Source of the DNA: Dryocola clanedunensis subsp. sulfonylureivorans
GTDB lineage: Bacteria; Pseudomonadota; Gammaproteobacteria; Enterobacterales; Enterobacteriaceae
NCBI RefSeq assembly: GCF_016756775.1
Contig: NZ_JAERMU010000001.1
Coordinates: 248,001 to 312,000, forward strand
DNA: 64,000 bases
Direction of reading: 5' to 3'
Under the pieces are notes generated by a model. The model made no database searches, was not told the DNA's origin, and saw only the letters and a program-made list of their open reading frames with translations. Below are positions 9,025 to 17,048 of the stretch, one piece after another. How positions within the stretch are numbered: position 1 is the stretch's first letter; each line of letters starts with the position of its first letter. The position numbers were made by a program, and so were the translations under genes.

Positions 9025-9879
9025 ATGAACGAAGCGCAGCGTCTTGAGCGGATCAAGCTCGACAGCCGGGCGATTTCTTTTAACCGCATGTGGTCGACGA
9101 GCGCGGCCTATTACCACTGGCATCAGTGCGTGGAGCTGCTGTATATCTCCAGCGGCTACGGCATTGTGGTGGTCGATAACCAGCACTACACCGCGCGGCC
9201 GGGGCGCCTGTTTATCTTCCCGCCCTTCCGCCTGCATAAGGTCCAGGTGGATGACAGTGATAAAAACCGCTACCACCGCACCACCATGCACATTGAGCAG
9301 TCCGTAGTAGAAAGCGCGCTGGGCGAGTTTCCGCGTCACAAGGCGCAGTTTGCCGCGCTGGCCGCCAGCAACGTTCCCGCCCAGGTGTACGACCTGAGCG
9401 AACATGCGGCGTTCATGGAGCGCATACTCGGGCAGTTTCACGATTTAGGCCACGACGGCCAGACGCCAGCCTGCGAAGTGGCCTTTATGGTCATGCAAAT
9501 CATGGAGTTCCTGCCCGCCCAGCCCCAGACGCTTGTCCCCGCCCCGCAGACCGTAGCCTCGCGCATCATGAGCTGGGTGGAGGCGAACTACGCCAGCAAA
9601 TTCTCCCTCGACGACCTTGCCTCGGCGATGGGCCTGTCCCGTAGCTATACCTCCAGGGTTTTTCGCCAGCAGACCGGCGGCAGCATCCATGAGTACCTGC
9701 TGACGCGCAGAATCAAACGCAGCTGCGACCTGCTGCGCAATACCATGCTGAGCGTAGACGAGATTGCGGCGTCGGTTGGCTTCAGCGAGGTGACCTATTT
9801 TATTACCTGCTTCCGCAAGCTGCTGCGCCAGACGCCGCTGCAGTATCGCAAGGCAAGCCGCACGCGCAGCCCTGCCTGA
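9025..9879 (+). CDS. AraC family transcriptional regulator
   Basis: A 284-residue regulator. The N-terminal half is a cupin-like sensing domain (HWHQCVELLYISSGYG, then RPGRLFIFPPFRLHKVQ). The C-terminal 95 residues hold the two helix-turn-helix motifs of AraC/XylS proteins (FSLDDLASAMGLSRSYTSRVF and SVDEIAASVGFSEVTYF). It is divergent from the DUF2264-symporter-GH88 operon, with 228 bp between, so it most likely controls that operon and perhaps the downstream dicarboxylate carrier. The inducer is probably a sugar or uronate derivative. Confidence 0.9.
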   Translation: MNEAQRLERIKLDSRAISFNRMWSTSAAYYHWHQCVELLYISSGYGIVVVDNQHYTARPGRLFIFPPFRLHKVQVDDSDKNRYHRTTMHIEQSVVESALGEFPRHKAQFAALAASNVPAQVYDLSEHAAFMERILGQFHDLGHDGQTPACEVAFMVMQIMEFLPAQPQTLVPAPQTVASRIMSWVEANYASKFSLDDLASAMGLSRSYTSRVFRQQTGGSIHEYLLTRRIKRSCDLLRNTMLSVDEIAASVGFSEVTYFITCFRKLLRQTPLQYRKASRTRSPA

Positions 9880-10003
9880 ATTGTTACGGTGATGTTATCA
9901 AGCAGCTGTTTTTATTGCGTTTTAACAAATCAGACGTGGGTCTCAAAGATAATCCTTACATTTTGTAATGCTTAGCGGCAGGGCAATTTTTTAAAGGATT
10001 ATC

Positions 10004-11347
10004 ATGATTACCATCGAGTTTATCGTCATCATTTTATGTCTGCTGGTCGGCACCCGCTTCGGCGGCATGGGGCTGGGGCTAATCAGCGGCATCGGCCTGT
10101 TTATCCTGACCTTTATCTTCGGGCTGGAGCCGGGCAAGCCGCCGGTCGACGTCATGCTGACCATCCTTGCGGTTATCGGCTGCGCCGCCACGCTGCAAAC
10201 GGCGGGCGGCCTTAACGTCATGATGCAGTTTGCCGAACGCCTGCTGCGCAGGCACCCTCAGCACATCACCCTGCTCGCCCCCTTCACCACCTGGACGCTG
10301 ACCTTCCTGTGCGGGACCGGGCACGTGGTGTACACCATGTTTCCGATAATCGGCGATATCGCGCTGAAAAAAGGCATTCGCCCGGAGCGCCCGATGGCCG
10401 TAGCGTCCATTGCCTCGCAGATGGCGATCACCGCCTCGCCGGTATCAGTGGCCGTTGTATCGCTGGTCTCTATTCTTGCTGCGGGACACGGGATCGGGCG
10501 GGTCTGGGGCATCCTGGAAATTCTTTCCGTGTCGGTTCCGGCCTCGCTATTTGGCGTGCTTATAGCCGCGCTCTGGAGCCTGCGCCGCGGTAAAGACCTG
10601 GCGGACGATGAAGAGTTTCAGGCCAAAATTGCCGACCCGAAACAGCGGGAGTTTATCTACGGCAGCAGCGAAACGCTGATGAACCAGACCTTCCCGAAGC
10701 AGGCGTACTGGTCAACGTGGATCTTCTTTGCGGGGATTCTGGTGGTGGTTCTGCTGGGTGCCGTGCCTCAGCTGCGCCCGGCCTTCGAGGTAAAAGGCGC
10801 GCTGAAGCCGCTGTCTATGAACCTGGTGATTCAGATGATGATGCTGATCGCCGGGGCGGTGATGCTAGTGGTGTGTAAGGTCAACGCGACAGCCATATCA
10901 AACGGCGCGGTCTTTAAAGCGGGGATGGTGGCGATTTTCTCGGTGTTCGGCGTGGCGTGGATGAGCGATACCTTCTTTCAGGCGCATCTGGACGAGCTGA
11001 AAATGGCGCTGGAAGGCGTGGTGAAAAGCCACCCGTGGACCTACGCGATAGTGCTGTTCCTGGTCTCGAAGCTGGTGAACAGCCAGGCCGCTGCGCTGAC
11101 GGCAGTCGCCCCGATGGGGCTGATGCTGGGCGTGGAGCCGAAAATGCTGATTGCCTTCTTCCCGGCGTCCTACGGCTATTTTGTCCTGCCGACCTACCCA
11201 AGCGATCTCGCCTGTATCGGCTTTGACCGCTCGGGCACCACGCGAATCGGCAAGTTCATCATTAACCACAGCTTTATCCTGCCGGGGCTTATCGGCGTCA
11301 GCTGCGCCTGTGCGGTGAGCTATCTGCTGGTGATGACATTCTTCTGA
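10004..11347 (+). CDS. Dcu family anaerobic C4-dicarboxylate transporter
   Basis: A 447-residue inner-membrane carrier of the DcuA/DcuB family. Diagnostic segments are PGKPPVDVMLTILAVIGCAATLQTAGGL near residue 45, LCGTGHVVYTMFPII near 105 and PERPMAVASIASQMAITASPVSVAVVSL near 125. E. coli DcuB is about the same length. It exchanges fumarate, malate or aspartate for succinate. Many substitutions relative to DcuB suggest a paralogue with its own specificity, so I give no symbol. It lies 124 bp after the AraC regulator on the same strand, which may place it under the same control. Confidence 0.85.
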   Translation: MITIEFIVIILCLLVGTRFGGMGLGLISGIGLFILTFIFGLEPGKPPVDVMLTILAVIGCAATLQTAGGLNVMMQFAERLLRRHPQHITLLAPFTTWTLTFLCGTGHVVYTMFPIIGDIALKKGIRPERPMAVASIASQMAITASPVSVAVVSLVSILAAGHGIGRVWGILEILSVSVPASLFGVLIAALWSLRRGKDLADDEEFQAKIADPKQREFIYGSSETLMNQTFPKQAYWSTWIFFAGILVVVLLGAVPQLRPAFEVKGALKPLSMNLVIQMMMLIAGAVMLVVCKVNATAISNGAVFKAGMVAIFSVFGVAWMSDTFFQAHLDELKMALEGVVKSHPWTYAIVLFLVSKLVNSQAAALTAVAPMGLMLGVEPKMLIAFFPASYGYFVLPTYPSDLACIGFDRSGTTRIGKFIINHSFILPGLIGVSCACAVSYLLVMTFF

Positions 11348-11359
11348 TGAGGGAAATGC

Positions 11360-11390
11360 GGCGGATGACGCTAACGCTTATCCGCCCTAC
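11360..11390. repeat. REP-like palindrome
   Basis: Arms GGCGGAT and ATCCGCC flank a GACGCTAACGCTT core, followed by CTAC. This has the layout of enterobacterial REP/PU elements. Related copies occur at 31001, 32112, 39996, 54871 and 54915. It sits between the convergent dcu-type gene and yecJ. Confidence 0.7.
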
Positions 11391-11413
11391 GCCCCTGAAT
11401 GGAGAGGGTGCTG

Positions 11414-11665
11414 CTAGTGTGCTTCGTTCTGGGGCGTGAATTTCAGCTCAATCAGCGAAATCGCTTTCTGAATAGCACGGCGGGTCACCGGGTCTGCCGC
11501 TGCGGGCTGGCTGGCAAAATCAATCGACTTCAGCTGCGCGGCCATTTTGTCGCGTACTTCCACCGGCGCTATCACATCAATAACGTCGAGGATCTGTTTA
11601 ATAACCAGCTGGCAGGCCACCACGTCGGAAACCAGTTCCTGGTCGGCAGAGAGTTGTTCAGACAT
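11414..11665 (-). CDS. yecJ: YecJ family protein (DUF2766)
   Basis: An 83-residue cytoplasmic protein nearly identical to E. coli YecJ as recalled, including [17 protein letters not shown] and [16 protein letters not shown]. The function is unknown. Its position to the right of the araF side and to the left of azuC, yecR and ftnA matches E. coli order and marks the right-hand border of the 3.3-11.3 kb accessory block. Confidence 0.93.
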   Translation of the reverse strand: MSEQLSADQELVSDVVACQLVIKQILDVIDVIAPVEVRDKMAAQLKSIDFASQPAAADPVTRRAIQKAISLIELKFTPQNEAH

Positions 11666-11871
11666 TTTTAATCTCCTGTTTCAGTATGCGCGCCATAGTA
11701 CCCGCGGCAGCAATCGCGAGGCAAGATTCCATTCCGGAACCCAGCTCGTAAAACATCCATTCGCTTTGCGAAATCCCTTGTGAACTCGCCCCGCCCCGTA
11801 TTTAAGTACGCCATTGACTTACCCATTAATCCTGTTAACCTGATTATGGCTATACGCCATTGGCGGATATT

Positions 11872-12183
11872 ATGCTTTTTATTGAAACGCCTGTTTTTAC
11901 AGAGGATGTATTGGCACTGCTGACGGATGAGGAATACGCGACGTTTCAGGCCTTCCTTACCCTTTCCCCCCTGAGCGGCGACGTGATTCCGCATACCGGC
12001 GGCCTGCGCAAAGTGCGCTGGCGGTCAAAGTACCAGGGGAAGCGAGGCGGCGTCAGAGTCATCTATTTCTATAAGGCTCAGAATGACATCATCAGGCTCC
12101 TGCTGATTTATGCCAAAGGTGTGAAAGATAATTTAAGCGAGTCCGAGAAGCGTTTTCTTCGGCAGATGAACGAGAGGTGGTAA
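11872..12183 (+). CDS. RelE/HigB-like toxin of a type II toxin-antitoxin pair
   Basis: A 103-residue small basic protein of the RelE/ParE superfamily. RelE-like toxins are mRNA interferases. Features: an N-terminal strand (MLFIETPVFT), GGLRKVRWRS in the middle, GGVRVIYFYKAQ as the core strand, and LLIYAKGVKDNLSESEKR near the end. The ATG at 11872 is preferred over a TTG 12 bp earlier because GGCGGA lies just ahead of it. The gene for an XRE-type antitoxin begins right after its stop. The toxin-first order is that of HigBA and RelE-NadS modules. Activity is inferred from family and context only. Confidence 0.85.
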   Translation: MLFIETPVFTEDVLALLTDEEYATFQAFLTLSPLSGDVIPHTGGLRKVRWRSKYQGKRGGVRVIYFYKAQNDIIRLLLIYAKGVKDNLSESEKRFLRQMNERW

Positions 12184-12477
12184 ATGGATAAGCAGCTGTT
12201 CGAGCGCCTGGCAAAAAGCATGGCGCAAATGAACGATATCGTTGAAGGCAAGGCCGCGCCCTCTCGTAAGACGGAGGTCACCGCATTGCAGGTTAAAGCA
12301 ATCCGTCAGGCAACCGGGCTGTCGCAAACAGGATTCGCAAAACTGATATCGGTAAGCGTGGACACGCTGAAAAACTGGGAGCAGGGGCGACGTGAACCTA
12401 CCGGCCCGGCAAGGGCGCTGTTAAGAGCAATCGAGAACGATCCCCTCCACGTTATTCCGGCGCTTGCCTCGCGTTAG
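12184..12477 (+). CDS. NadS/HigA-like XRE antitoxin
   Basis: A 97-residue DNA-binding protein starting directly at the end of the toxin gene. The N-terminal 40 residues probably bind the toxin. A helix-turn-helix follows (ALQVKAIRQATGLSQTGFAKLI, then VSVDTLKNWEQGRREPTGPARALL), typical of NadS-type regulators. It should neutralise the toxin and repress the shared promoter upstream of 11872. The cassette lies between yecJ and azuC, a slot with no such genes in E. coli K-12. Confidence 0.88.
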   Translation: MDKQLFERLAKSMAQMNDIVEGKAAPSRKTEVTALQVKAIRQATGLSQTGFAKLISVSVDTLKNWEQGRREPTGPARALLRAIENDPLHVIPALASR

Positions 12478-12515
12478 GAGATGAATCCCACAGGCCACTT
12501 CGGGTTTACGGGCAC

Positions 12516-12683
12516 AAAAAAACCTGCCGCAGCAGGTTTTTTTTATCTTTACGTCAACTCAGAACATGCCGCCCGGCGGTACGTCTTTGAAGGTTTTGCA
12601 GTAGTTTTCAAACATGCTTTTCAGGATTTTGCGCAATTTCATGGTCTACTCCGGTTTTTATTTTTGCAGGTGTTGCTCGTTAT
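12516..12683 (-). ncRNA. azuCR: AzuCR dual-function small RNA
   Basis: The locus around azuC has the layout of the E. coli AzuCR RNA, about 164 nt, which both encodes AzuC and acts as a base-pairing regulator. A minus-strand -10 candidate TATTAT lies at 12690-12695, giving a start near 12683. The 3' end is an intrinsic terminator (stem ACCTGC/GCAGGT at about 12522-12536) followed by seven U on the minus strand at 12516-12522. The resulting length agrees with E. coli. The same hairpin has a T run on the plus side too, so it also terminates the toxin-antitoxin transcript. Confidence 0.8.
12559..12642 (-). CDS. azuC: Small membrane-associated protein AzuC (27 aa)
   Basis: A 27-residue ORF beginning MKLRKILKSMFENYC and ending VPPGGMF, differing from the 28-residue E. 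coli AzuC by only a few residues and one residue in length. It is an amphipathic, basic peptide. In E. coli AzuC associates with the inner membrane and interacts with GlpD, and the same RNA represses other messages by pairing. CCGGAG lies about 9 bases upstream of the start. It is easily missed because of its size. Confidence 0.92.
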   Translation of the reverse strand: MKLRKILKSMFENYCKTFKDVPPGGMF

Positions 12684-12723
12684 GTGCCCATAATATGACT
12701 TCCATCACACAAATCAACCATTT

Positions 12724-12739
12724 TGTGAGATGGGTCACA
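12724..12739. promoter_or_regulatory. CRP binding site upstream of azuCR
   Basis: TGTGA-N6-TCACA is a perfect match to both CRP half-sites (12724-12728 and 12735-12739). Its centre is some 45-50 bp upstream of the predicted azuCR start on the minus strand, suitable for activation. The MFS gene on the other side starts 118 bp away, so it could also be influenced. Confidence 0.75.
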
Positions 12740-12856
12740 TGTTTTGCCTGCCGGTTTTACAGCCCGTTCACATAAAACAGCTTGCAGATCCAACACTTAA
12801 CGGGTTATTTGTAGCCATACATTTTTAAAACATTATTTTAATTTCGGGCGGCCATC

Positions 12857-14275
12857 ATGTCTGACACTCCCACAGCGAGACAAAAACGCGGCATCTCCCC
12901 CACCGCCCTGCTGGTTGCCGGCGCTTTCTTTATGGAGTTCCTGGACGGGACGGTGATTGCCACGGCGCTGCCGGAAATGGCGCGAACCTTTGCCGTAGAT
13001 GCTGTTGATCTGAATATCGGTATGAGTGCCTATCTGTTGACCCTGGCGGTGCTGATCCCGGCCAGCGGCTGGATAGCGGATCGCTTTGGTGCCAGGAAGG
13101 TGTTTACCCTCGCGCTGGCCATTTTCACCGCCGCCTCGGTGCTTTGCGGGCTGGCAAATAGCCTGGAGCAGTTTGTCGCCATGCGGGTTTTACAAGGTGT
13201 GGGCGGCGCGCTAATGGTCCCGGTGGGCCGCCTTGCCGTATTAAGAAGCACGCCTAAACACCAGTTAATTACCGCCATTGCCACGCTGACGTGGCCTGCC
13301 CTTGTCGCGCCAATTATCGGCCCGCCGTTGGGTGGCTTTATCACCAGCTACGCCTCATGGCGATGGATTTTCTATATCAACCTTCCGCTGGGTCTGGCCG
13401 CTATGGCGCTGGCGTGGCGGCTGATCCCGGATATTCACGACGATGAAAGGCGTCCGTTTGATGGCGTCGGCTTTGTCAGCACGGCTACCGCTATGATCTG
13501 TCTGGTTTACGGGCTGGAGCTGCTGGGCGGCGAGCATGTTGACCTGCTGGCTACCGGCGGTCTGCTGGCGCTGGGCGCTGCGGCGCTCTGGTTTTCTCTC
13601 CGCCATTTCAGGCATGCCGCCCATCCGATGGTCAGGCTGGATGCGCTAAAAGTACAGACCTTCGGGGTAACGATGTACGGCGGGTCGCTGTTCCGCATCT
13701 CCATCAGTGCGGTGCCGTTTTTACTGCCGCTGCTGTTTCAGGTGGGCTTCGGGATGGATGCATTCCATTCGGGGCTGCTGGTGCTGGCGGTCTTCGCGGG
13801 AAATCTGACGATGAAACCGGGCACGACCTGGCTTATCCGCAGGCTGGGGTTTAAAAAGCTGCTGCTTATCAACGGGCTGCTGAACGTTGCCGCCCTCCTC
13901 GCCTGCGCATTCCTGACGCCACAGACCGCAACGTGGGTCACCCTCGTCATTCTGTTTTTGGGCGGGATGTTCCGTTCAATGCAGTTTACCGGCATCAGCA
14001 CGCTGGCCTTTGCGGATATTCCGGCGAATCAGATGAGCTACGCCAACACGCTGCTCAGCACGGCCACTCAGCTTTCGGTAGGTTTAGGCATTACGCTTGG
14101 GGCAATCGGTATTCGCCTGGGGGAGAAAATCAGCGGCTGGCTGGATTTGAGCACCATACCCGGCGTGAGCATCAAAATTTCGTTTGTGATGATTACGTTG
14201 ATTTGTTTGCTGGGGCTGGTGGATTTACTGCGGCTGCCGCGAACGGCGGGGAGTGCGGTCTCAAATAAACGATAA
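12857..14275 (+). CDS. MFS multidrug transporter, DHA2 (14-TM) family
   Basis: A 472-residue proton-driven efflux protein of the DHA2 family (EmrB/MdtD type). Motif D1 reads LDGTVIATALPEM near residue 30, motif A reads GWIADRFGARKVF near 72, and motif C-like PIIGPPLGGFI lies near 153. Some fourteen hydrophobic segments can be counted. Substrates cannot be told from sequence. There is no membrane-fusion protein partner beside it, so it probably works alone in the inner membrane. It is monocistronic and convergent with the isomerase gene. Confidence 0.87.
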   Translation: MSDTPTARQKRGISPTALLVAGAFFMEFLDGTVIATALPEMARTFAVDAVDLNIGMSAYLLTLAVLIPASGWIADRFGARKVFTLALAIFTAASVLCGLANSLEQFVAMRVLQGVGGALMVPVGRLAVLRSTPKHQLITAIATLTWPALVAPIIGPPLGGFITSYASWRWIFYINLPLGLAAMALAWRLIPDIHDDERRPFDGVGFVSTATAMICLVYGLELLGGEHVDLLATGGLLALGAAALWFSLRHFRHAAHPMVRLDALKVQTFGVTMYGGSLFRISISAVPFLLPLLFQVGFGMDAFHSGLLVLAVFAGNLTMKPGTTWLIRRLGFKKLLLINGLLNVAALLACAFLTPQTATWVTLVILFLGGMFRSMQFTGISTLAFADIPANQMSYANTLLSTATQLSVGLGITLGAIGIRLGEKISGWLDLSTIPGVSIKISFVMITLICLLGLVDLLRLPRTAGSAVSNKR

Positions 14276-14280
14276 AGAAC

Positions 14281-14299
14281 GGCCAGCATCCGCTGGCCG
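14281..14299. terminator. Hairpin between convergent genes
   Basis: GGCCAGC and GCTGGCC arms (14281-14287, 14292-14298) separate the MFS gene from the convergent isomerase gene. There is no clear T tract, so termination is only likely. Confidence 0.45.
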
Positions 14300-14309
14300 G
14301 GTCTGTCCG

Positions 14310-14948
14310 TCAGGCCAGGATTTCGCGCACGAACGCTTCAATCTCTTTGTTCTGACAGTTTTCAAAGAAGCACTTCTGGAAACGCTCGCCTGTCACGGTG
14401 GTTTTAACCAGTTCAGGATCGATGGCGCGCAGCGTGTCGAGGTAGTTCTCTTTCACCACGGCAGCTTTAACCTGGTTGAGGATACCCGCGTTGCGAACCT
14501 GCGGCTCTTTACGGTCTGCCGGATAACCTTCGCCTTTGCGGCCGGTGAAGGCTTTCTCAAACATATAGCGGACGTTAAGCTCCGCCCCCCAGCCAAAACC
14601 TTTCGCAAAGGCAAGAGATAGCGCGTTACCGTTGTTGATCTGCGAGAACAGGAAGGCATCCGCAGGATCCAGGCAGTAGCCACAGACGACACCTGGATGA
14701 ATATTCAGCGACATCATTGCGCCCTGGCCGGTACCACAGCCCGTCACGACAAAATCAACCGCTTTAGAATTGAGCAGAATGCTGGCCATGATCCCCAGGT
14801 GGATGTACGTCAGGTGGTGATCCTTTTCGTCACTCATCCCGACGTTGTAAACCGGGTACTCTTTTTGGGCAGCAACGGTCTGCAATTCGTTAAGGATGAT
14901 GGCGTTCTTGCCTGCCTGACTGTTTTCCATCATCAGTGCAATTTTCAT
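14310..14948 (-). CDS. RpiB/LacAB family sugar-phosphate isomerase
   Basis: A 212-residue protein whose N-terminal 140 residues match the RpiB/LacA/LacB isomerase fold. The motif VVTGCGTGQGAMMSLN (about 66-81) holds the catalytic-type cysteine and the phosphate-binding glycines. The 70-residue C-terminal extension is longer than in E. coli RpiB (149 aa) and typical of a separate subfamily. Substrate unknown. Start supported by GGAG 7-8 bases upstream. No sugar-uptake gene is directly linked; the closest carbohydrate genes are 6 kb away. Confidence 0.8.
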   Translation of the reverse strand: MKIALMMENSQAGKNAIILNELQTVAAQKEYPVYNVGMSDEKDHHLTYIHLGIMASILLNSKAVDFVVTGCGTGQGAMMSLNIHPGVVCGYCLDPADAFLFSQINNGNALSLAFAKGFGWGAELNVRYMFEKAFTGRKGEGYPADRKEPQVRNAGILNQVKAAVVKENYLDTLRAIDPELVKTTVTGERFQKCFFENCQNKEIEAFVREILA

Positions 14949-15275
14949 TCTTTCGTCTCCTGATTGGGCACGGGCTTTCCCGCGAACGATTACGACTGGA
15001 TAGCAAAGTATGGCTCAACCATACTATCTCGCAAACAGACTTTCAAATTTAATGAAAAATAGTTTCATTAATTTAGTCTCGCTCACATTTCTGGCAAAGC
15101 CTGACGCGGCAGGGCCGTGCGGACTCAAAAAAAGCAGCCATTTTTCAGCATGAAATTTACCTTAAGGGTGCGTTTTTACGTGATTTAAACGGAAATTTTT
15201 TGGCTTTATGCTGTCGCCAATTCTCTGCGAGATGGGCGTGCTAGACTGGCCAAAAGTGCTAATCGAGACTTCATC
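14949..15275. other. Intergenic region, isomerase / yecR
   Basis: A 327-bp divergent promoter region. AT-rich tracts near 15050 and 15180 could hold promoters for both genes. I looked for a sigma-28 box ahead of yecR, which belongs to the flagellar regulon in E. coli, and found no convincing one. No RNA gene was seen. Confidence 0.5.
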
Positions 15276-15620
15276 ATGTATCGTTCAACTGTATTCATTG
15301 CCGCCCTGTTATTAAGCGGCTGCACCGTCAATAAAACGCCCGTTCCGGTTAAAAGCAATGAAAATGCCGGTGTCGTCCGGCTGGGATTTGATAAATCACC
15401 GCTGCAAAATGCGAAGGTCGATACCTTTGTTGCTTTATCTGCCGCCAGCCACCAGTGCCAGCAGTGGGGCTATGTCTCTGCCCTGCCGTATGGGGAGCCA
15501 ATCAAAACCTGTAGCGTAACCAGCGGTGCGCTGTGCCTGAGCCAGCATGTCACAATGGAGTATCAGTGCCAGGGTGCTGGCATGGAGAAATACGTGCGGG
15601 AAGAAATTGTGGTGGAGTAA
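15276..15620 (+). CDS. yecR: YecR family lipoprotein
   Basis: A 114-residue lipoprotein. The signal peptide ends in a lipobox LLSGC with the acylated cysteine at residue 16. Four further cysteines in the mature part could form disulfides. E. coli YecR is controlled by the flagellar master regulator FlhDC, but its function is unknown. Position between azuC and ftnA matches E. coli. Confidence 0.88.
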   Translation: MYRSTVFIAALLLSGCTVNKTPVPVKSNENAGVVRLGFDKSPLQNAKVDTFVALSAASHQCQQWGYVSALPYGEPIKTCSVTSGALCLSQHVTMEYQCQGAGMEKYVREEIVVE

Positions 15621-15804
15621 CCGCCGCCGCGTTATTTGCCATTAAGTCATTAATGGCAAATATTCAGCTAAATAATACAAGAAAGATAAATAACATTAAC
15701 AACCATTCTCATTACGTTAAATTAATTAACATTCCATTTGCAATAAAGACATTATAAAAATAAAGTAGCGCCACTATTGGCCCTTATTAAAGATGGAGCA
15801 CGCC

Positions 15805-16302
15805 ATGTTAAAAGCAGAAATGGTTGAAAAACTAAATGAACAAATGAACCTTGAGCTGTATTCCTCCCTGCTGTACCAGCAGATGAGCGCATGGTGCAGC
15901 TACCACAGCTTTGAAGGTGCCGCCGCGTTCCTGCGCCGCCACGCTCAGGAAGAGATGGAACATATGCAGCGCCTGTTTGCCTATTTAACCGATACCGGAA
16001 ATATGCCGCGCATTAACGCCGTTCCTGCACCAGTTAATGAATATGCTTCTCTGGACGCGCTGTTTAATGCCACCTATGAGCACGAGCAGTTAATTACCCG
16101 TCAGATTAACGAGCTGGCCCACGCCGCCATGACGTCGCAGGATTACCCAACCTTTAATTTCCTGCAGTGGTATGTTTCTGAGCAGCATGAAGAAGAAAAA
16201 CTGTTTAAATCCGTGCTGGACAAACTGAGCCTGGTTGGCAAAAGCGGCGAAGGATTGTATTTCGTGGATAAAGAGCTTGCTACGCTGGATACGCAGGCCT
16301 GA
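15805..16302 (+). CDS. ftnA: Non-heme ferritin FtnA
   Basis: Main iron-storage ferritin: 24 subunits form a shell that oxidises Fe(II) and stores it. The start at 15805 has GGAG 6 bases upstream and gives 165 residues, as in E. coli; an ATG 12 bp earlier overlaps the ribosome-binding site. Ferroxidase ligands are present at E17, E50, H53, E94, Q127 and E130. It is followed by a strong terminator. The ftnB gene found near here in E. coli is absent. Confidence 0.97.
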   Translation: MLKAEMVEKLNEQMNLELYSSLLYQQMSAWCSYHSFEGAAAFLRRHAQEEMEHMQRLFAYLTDTGNMPRINAVPAPVNEYASLDALFNATYEHEQLITRQINELAHAAMTSQDYPTFNFLQWYVSEQHEEEKLFKSVLDKLSLVGKSGEGLYFVDKELATLDTQA

Positions 16303-16321
16303 TATTTATAAATGCATGACC

Positions 16322-16350
16322 AAAAGGCCGGGGAGAGTCCCGGCCTTTTT
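16322..16350 (+). terminator. Intrinsic terminator of ftnA
   Basis: A GC-rich stem (AAGGCCGGG paired with TCCCGGCCTT) is followed by five T. It may also serve the convergent yecA-like gene, since an A tract lies on the other side. Confidence 0.85.
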
Positions 16351-16359
16351 CGTTTGTCA

Positions 16360-16938
16360 TCAGTGCAGGCTTGCGTTCTGCTTGCTCTGCCAGTAGGCAA
16401 GGATGCTCAGCGCCGCTGGTTTGATCTTCTCAATGCTGTCTAAGAAATCCTCGTGGCTCAGGGTATCCAGCTCATCAAACTTATCTTCCAGACCGTGCAG
16501 GGCTATCGGCTCCATCATCGCCACTAATTCGGCCGGCAGCGGGTCGACGCCCCACAGCAGCACGCCGCGCATGTAGCCAAAGCACCACTCTTCAACGATG
16601 GTAAACTCCTGCTCTTCCACAAAGCTTGTGCCGAACAGCGGTTCGTACTGATCCGGGTAGCTGCTCAGACGTTCCGCAATATCGTTGACGTGCTTAAAGG
16701 TCAGCTCAACAAATTTCTTCAGCTCGTCTTCGGACTCCCACAGCGGTTGATCGCCCTCGCCGCCCCAGAATGCTGCGAATGTCGCTTCCGGCCCCACATC
16801 TTTTGGCCCGGAGAGAATGGCGGTCAGCATGCCGTCCATTTCCGCAACGTCCATCACGGAACGCTCGGTGGCGTGCTTCATCAGCACCTCGTCCAGCCAC
16901 TCAATTTCTTCTTCGCTTAATGGTCCCTGGTTCATCAT
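16360..16938 (-). CDS. YecA-like UPF0149 protein lacking the SEC-C motif
   Basis: A 192-residue UPF0149 family protein. The start at 16938 follows an AGGAG site. The conserved core is visible: GPLSEEEIEWLDE, DVAEMDGMLTAILSGP, FTIVEEWCFGYMRGV, ALHGLEDKF. E. coli YecA carries a C-terminal zinc-binding SEC-C segment (with a DPCPCGSGKK-type motif). Here the protein stops after AYWQSKQNASLH, and no remnant of that segment follows before the ftnA terminator. The molecular role of the core is unknown. It may be the yecA counterpart or a shorter paralogue. Confidence 0.8.
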   Translation of the reverse strand: MMNQGPLSEEEIEWLDEVLMKHATERSVMDVAEMDGMLTAILSGPKDVGPEATFAAFWGGEGDQPLWESEDELKKFVELTFKHVNDIAERLSSYPDQYEPLFGTSFVEEQEFTIVEEWCFGYMRGVLLWGVDPLPAELVAMMEPIALHGLEDKFDELDTLSHEDFLDSIEKIKPAALSILAYWQSKQNASLH

Positions 16939-17048
16939 CTGGACTCCTTTTAGGGAAAATGTTGTCGCCTTTTCGGGCGACGCATGCCGGGGAGGATAGT
17001 AGGAAAGCGATGTTGCAGGCAATAAAAAACGCTAAACAGCGGATCCCG

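Noticed and set aside
9880-10003. FNR box upstream of the Dcu-type gene
   Set aside because: The nearest match (GTGATGTTATCAA) has the wrong spacing, so it is not reported as a site.
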